Shown one piece after another: positions 1 through 7,853 of a stretch of DNA of 37,634 nucleotides. The translations under genes were made by a program, and so were the position numbers. Source of the DNA: Lachnospiraceae bacterium. GTDB lineage: Bacteria > Bacillota > Clostridia > Lachnospirales > Lachnospiraceae. The notes below the pieces were generated by a model, which saw only the letters and a program-made list of their open reading frames with translations, had not been told where the DNA came from and searched no databases. The stretch lies in contig JAFLSZ010000009.1 of NCBI GenBank assembly GCA_022510665.1, positions 1 to 37,634 of the forward strand. Reading direction: 5' to 3'. Every line of letters begins with the position of its first letter. Within the stretch, counting starts at the first letter, position 1.

Positions 1-64
1 CTCGCGTCTAACCGGCTCTAAGAGGTGATTCCGACTCCGCTAAAAACGCGGTCCTACGGACAAA

Positions 65-96
65 TACAAAAATCAGATAGCGTGCAATCTGCGGAA
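65..96 (+). repeat. Promoter-upstream repeat block, copy 1
   Basis: This 32-nt block matches 37575-37606 on the other strand at 29 of 32 positions. The core AGCGTGCAATCTGCGGAA (79-96) is identical. It ends 47 nt upstream of the -35 box of the next promoter, a layout that recurs at the second copy. Its role is unknown; a shared regulator site or a dispersed repeat are both possible. Confidence 0.6.
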
Positions 97-143
97 CTCT
101 TTAAAATGACTGAAAAAATGCAGAAACTCAAGTTTTTAGATTA

Positions 144-172
144 TTGCAATGCCCCCGAAAACATGCTATACT
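144..172 (+). promoter_or_regulatory. Sigma-A promoter of the DUF402 gene
   Basis: TTGCAA (144-149), a 17-nt spacer and TATACT (167-172) form a good housekeeping promoter. Transcription would start near 179, leaving a leader of about 14 nt. This supports the ATG at 193 over any upstream start in the same frame. Confidence 0.8.
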
Positions 173-192
173 GTCTAAAAGGGGGAATCCTT

Positions 193-684
193 ATGAATAC
201 TTCGATTCAGTTATACCGCAGACGGCATATACCGCAGGAATGTATTTTACTAAAAGGGGATCGGATTTTATCGTTAGACGATACCCGGCTTGTCACGGGG
301 TGGAACACCTTAAACCCCCGCACGGACTTCGCCTCCGGTATCTCGGTATATGACTTTGCAAAGCATTGGAAAATCACCCGGCTGCTCCGCGCGGACGGCT
401 CCTTGCTGTACTGGTACTGCGACATTATGAAAATGCATATAGAAAAAGAATCTTCCACTTACACCATGGAAGATTTGCTGATTGATGTCATTCTCTACCC
501 GGACGGTTCCACCCGTGTTTTAGATCTGGACGAAGCGGCGGACGCGTTTGACCGCGGGCTGATTACAGCCGCCGACCTCTCTTTGGCGCTCCGTTCCGCA
601 AACGAACTGCTCAATCTGATTCAAAGCGGCGGATTCGCCGTATATCAAAAGCTGCTAACCGGTTATGAAACTGCCCGCGGCTAG
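193..684 (+). CDS. DUF402 family protein (possible nucleotide phosphatase)
   Basis: The protein has 163 residues and no signal peptide or membrane segment. The pattern resembles the DUF402 domain: an early basic beta segment, a central Trp-Tyr-Cys-Asp stretch (about residues 72-76), and an acidic PDGSTRVLDLDEA segment near residue 105. Some DUF402 proteins are nucleoside tri/diphosphatases (Ntdp of Staphylococcus), others are fused to or act beside RNA-related enzymes. The substrate here cannot be told. The frame is open back to position 25, but the start at 193 is preferred because AAAGGGGG sits 7 nt upstream and the promoter lies within the longer reading. It stands alone and converges on rpiB. 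Confidence 0.7.
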   Translation: MNTSIQLYRRRHIPQECILLKGDRILSLDDTRLVTGWNTLNPRTDFASGISVYDFAKHWKITRLLRADGSLLYWYCDIMKMHIEKESSTYTMEDLLIDVILYPDGSTRVLDLDEAADAFDRGLITAADLSLALRSANELLNLIQSGGFAVYQKLLTGYETARG

Positions 685-692
685 AAGAAAAG

Positions 693-725
693 CGTCCCAA
701 AAGCCGTTTTGTGCCTTTTGGGACG
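693..725. terminator. Bidirectional terminator between the DUF402 gene and rpiB
   Basis: CGTCCCAAAAG (693-703) pairs perfectly with CTTTTGGGACG (715-725) across an 11-nt loop. It lies just after the plus-strand gene and downstream of the minus-strand rpiB. T-rich tracts follow on both sides, better on the minus strand (CTTTTCTTC). Confidence 0.75.
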
Positions 726-772
726 TTCTCATTTGTCTGAGCAGATATTTGCGGCATACGGTGTATGGCACG

Positions 773-1201
773 CTAATCTTCCATCATACCGATACGTCTC
801 GCGTGGCGTTCTTCGCCGGAGAACGGCGTATCTAAAAACTTGTCTACAATCATCAGTGCCAGTCCCGGTCCTACCACTCTGCCGCCCATGGCAAGAATGT
901 TTGCGTCATTATGAAGTCTGGTAGCTTCCGCACTGAATACGTCATGGCAGAGCGCCGCCCGTATTCCCTTTACCTTATTTGCCGTAATGGAAATACCGAT
1001 ACCGGTTCCGCAGATTAAAATGCCCTTCTCGCACTCTCCGTCTGCAACCGCGTGTGCCACCTTCTTTCCGTAAATCGGGTAATCTACCGAAGCCGAAGAA
1101 TATGTGCCGAAATCCTTATACTCCAGCCCTCTTTCGTCCAGATGCTTCTTTACCTCCTGCATCAACTCATAACCGCCCTGGTCACAGCCTAATGCTATCA
1201 T
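773..1201 (-). CDS. rpiB: Ribose-5-phosphate isomerase B
   Basis: This 142-residue cytoplasmic protein would interconvert ribose 5-phosphate and ribulose 5-phosphate in the pentose phosphate pathway. That fits a pentose-using organism. The RpiB/LacAB fold is clear: N-terminal IALGCDQGGYEL, catalytic Cys64 in ICGTGIG, HDVFSAEATRLHNDAN and the C-terminal ERHARRI segment. The length is normal. One oddity is that the phosphate-binding motif is usually Asp-His (GCDH or SDHAG) and here reads Asp7-Gln8. The start overlaps the stop of ywlC by four bases (ATGA), so the two are translationally coupled. A related aldose-6-phosphate isomerase role cannot be excluded. Confidence 0.9.
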   Translation of the reverse strand: MIALGCDQGGYELMQEVKKHLDERGLEYKDFGTYSSASVDYPIYGKKVAHAVADGECEKGILICGTGIGISITANKVKGIRAALCHDVFSAEATRLHNDANILAMGGRVVGPGLALMIVDKFLDTPFSGEERHARRIGMMED

Positions 1202-2274
1202 ATTACTTCCTCCTTTGAATTTACATGAATTATATGGTATCCCGCAGCCTTTAACAGACGGTTCATAATCGCCGTCCCGAGCGGGTTGTCCGCCAGACTT
1301 TCCGAATAAATGACATTGGCTCCGGTTTCGTCAAAGCCCCTAAGGGTATCAAACAGAGCCGATGCAATGGTATTGCCGTCTTCTCTTTCGCCGACACAGA
1401 ATACCATGCCGCCTTTGTAAAGATGGCTCGTCTCCTCCGTTGCCAAAATGCCCGTAATTTTTCCTTCCGCAGCGTTTTTTACCGCTGCCGCGTTGATATA
1501 ACGCACAACATCTTCGCTTTTTCCTTCGATAATATAAAGCGGCGCTTTGGGCGCGTAATGCCGGTACTTCATTCCCGGCGCCCTTGCCACAATCGGTTCG
1601 GACGGACTGTGCGTCAGCAGAGCCTCGTCAAACCGTACTTCTCCTAAGACTTCTGCCAGCATTTCCGCGGTAATATACCCCGGGCGCAGAATCAACGGCA
1701 CTTCGCCGGTCAAATCCACAATGGTTGACTCCAGTCCGATTTCCGTCGCTCCCCCGTCCACAATCATATCAATTTTTCCATTCAAATCCTCAATGACATG
1801 CTCCGCTTTTGTCGTGCTGGGCCTGCCGGAAAGATTGGCGCTTGGGGCTGCCACATAAACTCCTGACATTCTGATTAACGCCGACGCGATTTCATCTGAC
1901 GGCATACGGACCGCAACCGTATCCAGACCGCCTGTCGTTGTCTTTGGCACCTTTTCGCTTTTTTTAAGAATCATCGTAAGAGGCCCCGGCCAGAGCGCCT
2001 CCGCCAGACGGTATGCCGTCTCCGGTACCTCCCCGGCAAGTTCTCCCAGCGCGTTTACATCTGCAATGTGTACAATCAGCGGATTGTCGGAAGGACGGCC
2101 TTTCGCGGCATAAATCCGCGCCGCGGCGGTAGTGTCAAACGCGTTTGCGCCCAGTCCATATACGGTTTCCGTCGGGAACGCCACGAGCTTCCCGTCTTTC
2201 AGATATTCCGCCGCTTTTGCAAGTTCGGACTCCTCAAACCGTTCTCTATCAATTTTAATTATTTCCGTTTTCAT
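1198..2274 (-). CDS. ywlC: L-threonylcarbamoyladenylate synthase (Sua5/YwlC type)
   Basis: This 358-residue enzyme makes threonylcarbamoyl-AMP from threonine, bicarbonate and ATP, the first step of the t6A37 modification of ANN-decoding tRNAs. The YrdC domain covers about residues 12-205, with PTETVYGLGANAF, KGRPSDNPLIVH and SANLSGRPSTT. The C-terminal Sua5 domain (about 230-350) follows the linker APGMKYRHYAPKAP, which is typical of the two-domain form. GGGAGG lies 11 nt upstream of the ATG. It sits 49 nt behind the cwlD-like gene and overlaps rpiB by four bases, so the three are likely one transcript. Confidence 0.93.
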   Translation of the reverse strand: MKTEIIKIDRERFEESELAKAAEYLKDGKLVAFPTETVYGLGANAFDTTAAARIYAAKGRPSDNPLIVHIADVNALGELAGEVPETAYRLAEALWPGPLTMILKKSEKVPKTTTGGLDTVAVRMPSDEIASALIRMSGVYVAAPSANLSGRPSTTKAEHVIEDLNGKIDMIVDGGATEIGLESTIVDLTGEVPLILRPGYITAEMLAEVLGEVRFDEALLTHSPSEPIVARAPGMKYRHYAPKAPLYIIEGKSEDVVRYINAAAVKNAAEGKITGILATEETSHLYKGGMVFCVGEREDGNTIASALFDTLRGFDETGANVIYSESLADNPLGTAIMNRLLKAAGYHIIHVNSKEEVI

Positions 2275-2323
2275 CCGGGTCTTAACCTCCCTTTCACTGC
2301 TTTTGCATTTCTATCCGGTCGTT

Positions 2324-3070
2324 TTACTGTTTCCCGTCTCCGGACAGGTATCTGAGAATGCCGAGATGCAGTGCCTCTGCTACTTTATTCTGATATTCCT
2401 CCGAGGCAAGCAAAGCCTCCTCGGAAGGGTTGGAAAGAAATCCGCACTCCGCGATTACAATCGTACACGGCGCTTTCCGCAGCAGATAATAATCCGTGTT
2501 TGCTTTTGCCTGCCGGTTATTGCCGTCGCCAAGCATCTCCGGAAACGCCTTTTGCAGAATCTGCGCGAGTTTTCCGCTTTCTTCCGAACCTTTATAATAA
2601 AAAACCTGCGCTCCCTTACACTCCGGTGAAGGGTAGCTGTTTTGGTGAATACTGACGGTCAGAGCCGGCTCCGCCTCCGTAATCACACGGATACGGCCCT
2701 GCATATCTTCTCTCTTTTTATTTTGCGCGCCTTCGGAATAAAGTCCCGTATCCTCCGTCCGCGTCATCACAACCTGAATACCGCTCTGCTCCAAAAGCGT
2801 CTGCAGACGAAGCGCAACCTCAAGGTTAATATCCTTTTCCAGTATTCCTGTTGTACCTACTTTCCCCGGGTCCACGCCGCCGTGTCCCGCATCAATTACC
2901 ACCACGGTTTCTTTTTTTTCATCTTTTTCCGAAAACACCGATGCCAGCCGTTCCCCCGCTTTACTTTTTGCAAACAGCAGTACGAGGCAGAGCAGCAATA
3001 ACATCAATATGTGTTTATAGCGGCGCCAGTATTGCAGCGCCCTTTTAACGTATTCCCATTCTTTTTGCAT
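2324..3070 (-). CDS. cwlD: N-acetylmuramoyl-L-alanine amidase, CwlD type
   Basis: This is a 248-residue, membrane-anchored Amidase_3 enzyme that cuts the lactyl-amide bond of peptidoglycan. A single N-terminal hydrophobic segment (about 20-34) places the catalytic domain outside. Zinc ligands are visible: His63 in IDAGHGG, Glu78 in ILEKDIN and His142 in SIHQNSY. The catalytic Glu208 is in IAECGFLSNP. Size and lack of wall-binding repeats match CwlD, which helps make muramic-delta-lactam in spore cortex. A vegetative amidase is the alternative. The gene follows the GH18 gene by 44 nt; an 8-bp hairpin (3081-3104) lies in that gap. Confidence 0.85.
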   Translation of the reverse strand: MQKEWEYVKRALQYWRRYKHILMLLLLCLVLLFAKSKAGERLASVFSEKDEKKETVVVIDAGHGGVDPGKVGTTGILEKDINLEVALRLQTLLEQSGIQVVMTRTEDTGLYSEGAQNKKREDMQGRIRVITEAEPALTVSIHQNSYPSPECKGAQVFYYKGSEESGKLAQILQKAFPEMLGDGNNRQAKANTDYYLLRKAPCTIVIAECGFLSNPSEEALLASEEYQNKVAEALHLGILRYLSGDGKQ

Positions 3071-3114
3071 TCCGCACCTTATACTTCTGCTTTCAAAGAA
3101 GTATATGCGGACTT

Positions 3115-4845
3115 CTACTCTCCAAGAACCTCCCGGTCAAATAATGTCCATATCTCCGGCTTTTCAAACCCAAGCCTCCATGCGGCCGTTCCCGCTAAAC
3201 CGGCAGATTTGATATAGGAGAGCTTTTCTTTCAGTGAATCGGTTTCTTCCAGCCAGATTTTATAGGTTGCCGACCCTTTCTTGTACTCCGCATAATACTG
3301 CCGCACGGTCTCATCCCACTCCGCGGTGACACCGTTTCTTTCCAATTCCGCTTCCGCTGCCGCCATCGCAAGCGCCTCGGAAGTCAGCTTCTTTACGCCG
3401 CTTTCCTCGCTCTCCATCCACAGTCTTGTATAGAACGGCACCGCCATAATTACCTGTTCTTTCGGCACCATCGTTACAATGCTGTCCACCGCCGAGGTCA
3501 GATACCCATAGGACGCAACCGAGCCGGCATTCTCCGCACCCGCGTAGTGTTCGTCATATGCCATAATTACAACATAATCTACGACTACTCCCTGCGAACT
3601 CCAGTCATAATACGCCGCATGGGAAGACGGCACATAGTTATCGACAGACAGTACAATCCCGTTGATACGGCATTTTACCGAAAGTTCCCGCAAAAACTGG
3701 ATAAAATGCGGTCCTGTTGCAAGCGAAATCATCTCAAAATCAATATTCAAGCCGTCCAAATCATAGCGGATTGCTTCGGCAATCAGGTTGTTGATCAGAC
3801 GCTCTCTTGCCTCTGTGGAAGAAAGCACCGCAAACGAGTTTTCCGTTGGGTCATCAATTCCTTCCGTTTTAAAATTATCGACCAAAGCCCATACTTCTAA
3901 TCCGTATTCCTTTGCCTTTTTCACATAGCTTTCATCGGCAAGCGAAGAAAGATTCCCCTTTGCGTCCGCAAGGCGGAACCATGTCGGCGAAATCACGGTC
4001 AGAACTTCGTTATCCTTTACTAAGCTTTCCAGCCCCGCGTTTGCCTGTGCATTCGTCACCTGATGCCAGCCAAGCACTACTTTCTTTTCCGATGTGATAT
4101 GCGAATACACCGGCTCCTTATAATCAGAAGAATACGGTGCATAATAAGTCTCCGTCAAATCTCTCTTTTTTACAAAACCATACACTCCGTCCTCTGTCAT
4201 AACTTTTACAAAACTGTTTCCTCCGTCCCCGCCGCCGCTTACGTACCAAACCCGGTTTTTTTCCGGCAAATCACGTAAAATACGGCTCTTAATATCCGCC
4301 GTCTCCCGCAGTACGGCTCCCTTTTTCGCATCAAGTGAAAGCATCTCCTTTGAGCCGGTAAGAATCAGAACACGCGCCGGCTGCTCAAAAAACGTATACC
4401 TCATATCCGAAAAAAGTGCCGCAAACTCCAGCGATACATACGGAACTCCTGCTTTTTGCAGCAGCGCCGCCGATTTCAACTCCACCTTTACCCTGTTGCC
4501 GTAATACGCCGCCTCGCCCGCATAGGCACGGATAATCTCCGTCGGCGTCGTAAACGAAAGCACCTTTTCCGTCTCATCATAATAAAAATCCTTATTGATA
4601 TGGGAACGCACGGTTTCAAGATCAAGATAGATTCCGCTGTTTAAAAGCAGTGCTTTCTTTTCATAATCTTCCTGCCAGAACATAACATGCGCTTCCCCTT
4701 CTGCCACAGGATAAACTTCCGCCGGAGTCACATGCTCTTTGTTCGACGTATATTTTTTAATCAGTGCGGCGCCAAGAAGCACCGCAATTAAAAGCAGTGC
4801 CGCAAACGCACCTATTACCGTAATTCCTGTCTTTTTCACAAACAT
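3115..4845 (-). CDS. Membrane-anchored GH18 protein (SleL/YaaH-like)
   Basis: The protein has 576 residues from the chosen ATG. A transmembrane anchor covers about 4-31, a copper-amine-oxidase-N-like segment about 50-165 and an SH3-like segment about 170-230. A GH18 barrel runs from about 255 to 575. The family motif DGLNIDFE carries the catalytic Glu371, and VIMAYDEHY follows as expected. GH18 enzymes of this class cut N-acetylglucosamine bonds in peptidoglycan, often spore cortex. Together with the CwlD-like neighbour this suggests wall or spore remodelling. The start at 4845 has GGAAAAGAGGAA just upstream and lies below a good promoter. A longer reading from a TTG at 4935 would start upstream of that promoter. 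Confidence 0.85.
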   Translation of the reverse strand: MFVKKTGITVIGAFAALLLIAVLLGAALIKKYTSNKEHVTPAEVYPVAEGEAHVMFWQEDYEKKALLLNSGIYLDLETVRSHINKDFYYDETEKVLSFTTPTEIIRAYAGEAAYYGNRVKVELKSAALLQKAGVPYVSLEFAALFSDMRYTFFEQPARVLILTGSKEMLSLDAKKGAVLRETADIKSRILRDLPEKNRVWYVSGGGDGGNSFVKVMTEDGVYGFVKKRDLTETYYAPYSSDYKEPVYSHITSEKKVVLGWHQVTNAQANAGLESLVKDNEVLTVISPTWFRLADAKGNLSSLADESYVKKAKEYGLEVWALVDNFKTEGIDDPTENSFAVLSSTEARERLINNLIAEAIRYDLDGLNIDFEMISLATGPHFIQFLRELSVKCRINGIVLSVDNYVPSSHAAYYDWSSQGVVVDYVVIMAYDEHYAGAENAGSVASYGYLTSAVDSIVTMVPKEQVIMAVPFYTRLWMESEESGVKKLTSEALAMAAAEAELERNGVTAEWDETVRQYYAEYKKGSATYKIWLEETDSLKEKLSYIKSAGLAGTAAWRLGFEKPEIWTLFDREVLGE

Positions 4846-4900
4846 TTCCTCTTTTCCGTAACCGGCTGTAAACAGCTTCCTTTTTATGCATTCTCTTTTT

Positions 4901-4929
4901 AGTATATACAAGATACCAAAAATAATCAA
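4901..4929 (-). promoter_or_regulatory. Promoter of the GH18-cwlD-ywlC-rpiB run
   Basis: On the minus strand, TTGATT (4924-4929), a 17-nt spacer and TATACT (4901-4906) form a sigma-A promoter about 50 nt upstream of the GH18 start. It likely drives all four genes down to the terminator at 693-725. Confidence 0.7.
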
Positions 4930-4979
4930 CCCCAATTTGCCGCCGCAGACCGTCTTATTGTGTCTTTTCCGTGTTTTGA

Positions 4980-5096
4980 TTCAGGTGTCAAAAAAGTGCT
5001 TTGCACTGACCGAACACAATATGTTGTTTTGCAAGCTTGCTTGCAAACACACATATTTGTGTCGGTTAAGCCCCAAAGGGGCATTTGACACCTGAA
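4980..5096. repeat. 117-bp palindromic intergenic element
   Basis: Perfect 13-bp ends TTCAGGTGTCAAA (4980-4992) and TTTGACACCTGAA (5084-5096) enclose further inverted arms: ACCGAACACAATATG with CATATTTGTGTCGGT (5009-5023, 5052-5066), and a GCAAGC/GCTTGC centre. Two small hairpins sit inside the ends, GTGCTTTGCAC (4996-5006) and GCCCCAAAGGGGC (5070-5082). No protein is encoded. A partial relative is at 7777-7820. It looks like a MITE or REP-type element and lies between the kinase and the GH18 promoter. Confidence 0.75.
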
Positions 5097-5327
5097 GGTT
5101 TTGAGAGAACAGGAACGCGGCGTCCGTTTTCGCGGCGGCAATCCGGGGTGCTGCCCCGTGCATTCACGCTTTTCGCGTCAGATTTTTACGTCAAAAAATA
5201 TAAGGAGGCAAAACTTGTGATATGCAGAACACGCCTCCGGTCTGGCGGCATACACCGCCGGGCAGCAAAAAAAGCAAACAATATTCCGGCTGTCGGACGT
5301 CCGGCCGCAGTAAAAAACCTGCCGTAT
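5097..5327. other. Intergenic stretch with several small hairpins
   Basis: No credible gene is present. On the minus strand, downstream of the kinase gene, there are GC-rich hairpins including a CGGACGTCCG palindrome, GGCGG/CCGCC, GGGGC/GCCCC, and GGAGGC with GCCTCC followed by a T-rich run. The last may end the kinase transcript, but its loop is long. A plus-strand AAGGAGG at about 5202 precedes a GTG at 5216, whose frame runs through the kinase gene antisense and looks fortuitous. Confidence 0.4.
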
Positions 5328-6641
5328 TTACCGGAAAAGCTTCCGGATAAACTCTTCTGTTTTCGGGTCCGGATACAGCACGTCACGCAGAGGCGGAAGG
5401 TACAGCACCTTATGCAGTCTCAAAGGAATTTCCTCCGCCTCTCCTCCTGCTACCAGCGCGGTGACGCCGTGCCGTAACAGTTCCTTCGGAAGACGGTTTA
5501 AAAACTCCTCCCAGTCGCACAGACGCCACGGATACAGGTCTCCGAGAACAAAGCGGCTGCCGCATCGAAAAAACTCATTCTCAAACCTCTCAAAACAGCT
5601 GCCGAAATTGATTACCAACACCGAAAAACCCTGTGCCGCACAGCTTCCGATTACGGAAGGAGAGTCCCCCGTAACATACCGTATCCCCCGCAGGGTAAAC
5701 TCCTCCGGTATTTCTTTTTTTCCGCCGAACAGGCTTTTAAAAAGTTTTTGAAACACAAAGCGTCCCGACAAATCAATGCAGGCAATCCGACCTTTTTCTT
5801 TCTCACTGAAATGTCCCGCAAGCAGCGTGCAGACGGCAGCGGTATCCGTGCCCTCGTGTACTCCGGTTACGCCGATACAGTACGTTCCGTTTTCTTTTGC
5901 ACCTGCTTTCTTTGCGTTCCCGCCGGCCTTTTGCTTCCCGTAACAAAGCCTTTGCAAATCTTCTTTTAATTCGCTTACGCTCTGATAACGCTCCGACGGC
6001 AGCGGACGCACGCACCGTTGATAAATCTCATTTAACTCCTTCCCTTTTTTCTTTCCTTTTCCCAGCATAACACCTATGATACAGCCGATTCCATATACGT
6101 CGGAATACTCTCTTGCCTCCCCGCGGTATTGTTCCGGAGCCGCGAATCCGTCCGTTCCAAACACAACTCTCTGAGGGCCTTGTTTGTCCGTCGCGCCGCC
6201 GAAATCAATTAAAGAAAGTCTGTCCCCGTTTATCATCAGATTTTCCGGTTTTACATCCAAATAAAGGATTCCTTTCCGGTGAAGATATTCAATAATTTCA
6301 CAAAGCTGAATGGAATAATGCGAAATGAAAGAGGTTGGAAGGCATTTCTGCCTGATAAGAACTTCATTCAAAGGCTCCCCGCCCATATCTTCTTCAATGA
6401 TGTAAGAAGCGTCATCGTCTTCCTCAATGTCATAAATACAGGGAATCGCCGCGTGACGCAGCTGTTTTAATATGTGTGCTTCTTTCAGGCGCTCCCGGTA
6501 AAACGGCCTTTTTTTACAGAGACGTTTAATCACGCGCCGCTCGCCAAGCACTTTGTGTTCCGCAAGAAACACCTCGCCGCCGCTGCCGTTTGCGAGCAGC
6601 CGCAGAATACGGTATTTCCCGAACAATAATTCTTCTTGCAT
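5328..6641 (-). CDS. Ser/Thr protein kinase fused to a degenerate P-loop domain
   Basis: The protein has 437 residues and no membrane segment. Residues 8-232 form a protein kinase domain: glycine loop LANGSGGEVF, Lys39, catalytic loop YLDVKPEN with Asp129 and Asn134, and IDFGG with Asp146. The usual His-Arg before the catalytic Asp is Tyr-Leu, so it is a non-RD kinase. After a Lys/Gly/Ala-rich linker (about 235-252) comes a MinD/CpsD-like segment, IGVTGVHEGTDTAAV, that resembles a Walker A loop but lacks its Lys. It lacks the PASTA repeats and membrane anchor of PknB. The combination suggests a cytoplasmic regulator, but target and trigger are unknown. AAAGGAG precedes the ATG. Confidence 0.8.
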   Translation of the reverse strand: MQEELLFGKYRILRLLANGSGGEVFLAEHKVLGERRVIKRLCKKRPFYRERLKEAHILKQLRHAAIPCIYDIEEDDDASYIIEEDMGGEPLNEVLIRQKCLPTSFISHYSIQLCEIIEYLHRKGILYLDVKPENLMINGDRLSLIDFGGATDKQGPQRVVFGTDGFAAPEQYRGEAREYSDVYGIGCIIGVMLGKGKKKGKELNEIYQRCVRPLPSERYQSVSELKEDLQRLCYGKQKAGGNAKKAGAKENGTYCIGVTGVHEGTDTAAVCTLLAGHFSEKEKGRIACIDLSGRFVFQKLFKSLFGGKKEIPEEFTLRGIRYVTGDSPSVIGSCAAQGFSVLVINFGSCFERFENEFFRCGSRFVLGDLYPWRLCDWEEFLNRLPKELLRHGVTALVAGGEAEEIPLRLHKVLYLPPLRDVLYPDPKTEEFIRKLFR

Positions 6642-6733
6642 TTTCTCCTTTCTGCCCGCCGTACGCGGACGAATTTGTTCTTAAATTTGTCCTTTTGTCT
6701 GTTCGGATTGCCGGTGGTTTTCCACCTGCTTTT

Positions 6734-6763
6734 ATTATAACCCCCTGCCCCTTCCCCCCGCAA
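6734..6763 (-). promoter_or_regulatory. Promoter of the kinase gene
   Basis: TTGCGG (6758-6763) and a perfect TATAAT (6734-6739) on the minus strand are 18 nt apart. The spacer is unusually rich in G runs. The leader would be about 85 nt and contains the GGTGG/CCACC hairpin. Confidence 0.6.
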
Positions 6764-6878
6764 GCTTTTTTTCCTCTGCATATTCCACAAACTTTCGGCA
6801 AAAATTTGTATAGTATCACCAATGCCAAACACCGAACTTTCGTATGCCTTCTTTATACAAACTTCACAATTTATGTTA

Positions 6879-6907
6879 TTGACTTTCGTGGAAATTTCCT
6901 ATATACT
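6879..6907 (+). promoter_or_regulatory. Promoter of mecA
   Basis: TTGACT (6879-6884), a 17-nt spacer and TATACT (6902-6907) form a near-consensus sigma-A promoter. Transcription should start near 6914, about 26 nt before the mecA ATG, with AGAAGGGGG in between. Confidence 0.85.
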
Positions 6908-6939
6908 TTGTATAACACGAAGAAGGGGGTGCATACTCT

Positions 6940-7683
6940 ATGACAATCGAACGTTTAAGTGATACACAGATTCGTTGTACGCTGAATAAGCAGGATTTAC
7001 AGGAGCGTCAGTTACAGTTGAGTGAATTGTTTTACGGCAGCGAAAAAGCAAAAGAGTTATTTCATGATTTAATGCAGATGGCATCCTACGAATGTGGTTT
7101 TGACACTGAGGATTTACCTCTTATGATTGAAGCGATTCCGGTGGATGCCGACTGCCTTGTGCTTGTTGTCACCAAGGTAGAAGATTCCGATGAACTGGAT
7201 TCCAGATTTTCAAACTTTACTCCGTTTACGGAAAAAAATAACCAGCCTGAGAAACCGGCTATGCCTGCATTAGCAGATGAGATATTAAATTATTTTTCAC
7301 AATTTAAAGAACTGTTGAGTAAAAAGGCGAGTGAACTCTCTTCCAAAACAGAAGCAGCAGAAGAAGATGATTCAAAGACGCCCGCTTCTCTGGTAAAGAT
7401 GTACCGCTTTGATTCCTTACAGGCTCTCAGCCGTTTTGCGTCAATCATCGCCGCACATTACTGCGGCAGTGTCAAGCTCTATAAAAACGCTTCGGGAGGG
7501 GCCTACTATCTGCTTTTGGATATGCTGGGACATACTGCCGAGGAGTTTAATAAGCTGTGCAACATTGCCTCGGAATACGGAAACTCCGTACCGGCAAACA
7601 ATGCTTCGCTGCTTTATTATCAGGAACACTTTAACCTCATTGACGGAGAAAACCTTTTAGAAACGCTGGCAAGATTAAGTTAA
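6940..7683 (+). CDS. mecA: Adaptor protein MecA
   Basis: This 247-residue cytoplasmic adaptor delivers proteins to the ClpC/ClpP protease. The N-terminal substrate-binding domain (about 1-88) has the family signature MTIERLSDTQIRCTL, the ELFYGSEKAKELFHDLM segment and LPLMIEAIP. An acidic, poorly ordered linker (about 90-148) leads to the C-terminal ClpC-binding domain (about 150-247), with LVKMYRFDSLQALSRFA and YYLLLD. Length and layout are normal. It is a single-gene transcript with its own promoter and terminator, separate from the xylan genes. In Bacilli MecA controls ComK; no competence gene is in this window. Confidence 0.93.
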   Translation: MTIERLSDTQIRCTLNKQDLQERQLQLSELFYGSEKAKELFHDLMQMASYECGFDTEDLPLMIEAIPVDADCLVLVVTKVEDSDELDSRFSNFTPFTEKNNQPEKPAMPALADEILNYFSQFKELLSKKASELSSKTEAAEEDDSKTPASLVKMYRFDSLQALSRFASIIAAHYCGSVKLYKNASGGAYYLLLDMLGHTAEEFNKLCNIASEYGNSVPANNASLLYYQEHFNLIDGENLLETLARLS

Positions 7684-7720
7684 GATTTAACCTTTGTTTT
7701 GAACTTAATGTAATGTAGAA

Positions 7721-7765
7721 AAAAGTTGCATGGAACTATCGTTTTGACAATTCCATGCAACTTTT
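7721..7765. terminator. Bidirectional terminator between mecA and the GH3 gene
   Basis: AAAAGTTGCATGGAA (7721-7735) and TTCCATGCAACTTTT (7751-7765) form a perfect 15-bp stem. A run of six T on the minus strand makes it a good end for the long GH3-terminated operon, and the plus strand has CTTTTATAT for mecA. Confidence 0.85.
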
Positions 7766-7767
7766 AT

Positions 7768-7842
7768 ATCATAGGGTTCAGATGTCAAAAGCCCTTTCGG
7801 GAGCTGACTGCACAAGTATAATTGCTTTGCATTTCCTATGAT
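7768..7842. repeat. Degenerate copy of the palindromic intergenic element
   Basis: ATCATAGG (7768-7775) and CCTATGAT (7835-7842) are inverted ends. Inside, TTCAGATGTCAAAAGCCC and the following bases to 7820 align with the minus strand of the 4980-5096 element from 5096 to about 5051. The right half is lost or replaced by AATTGCTTTGCATTTCCT, which recurs with one change at 27457-27474. Confidence 0.55.
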
Positions 7843-7853
7843 GTTAAATCATA

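Larger units (their letters stand above)
6642..6939. other. Divergent promoter region between the kinase gene and mecA
   Basis: This 298-nt gap holds the two promoters listed separately. A leader hairpin for the kinase gene, GGTGG-TTTT-CCACC, lies at 6713-6726. No RNA gene or small ORF with a ribosome site was seen. Confidence 0.6.

Noticed and set aside
4843-4935. TTG start for the GH18 protein at 4935
   Set aside because: It would place the start upstream of the promoter at 4901-4929, and the ATG at 4845 directly precedes the membrane anchor.
5202-5477. Plus-strand frame with AAGGAGG and GTG at 5216
   Set aside because: It runs antisense through the kinase gene, has no recognisable protein features and is basic and low-complexity like other shadow frames.
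6526-6832. Two overlapping frames of 100 codons on the minus strand upstream of the kinase
   Set aside because: They cross the kinase start and promoter, are basic and Cys/Arg-rich, and have no ribosome site.
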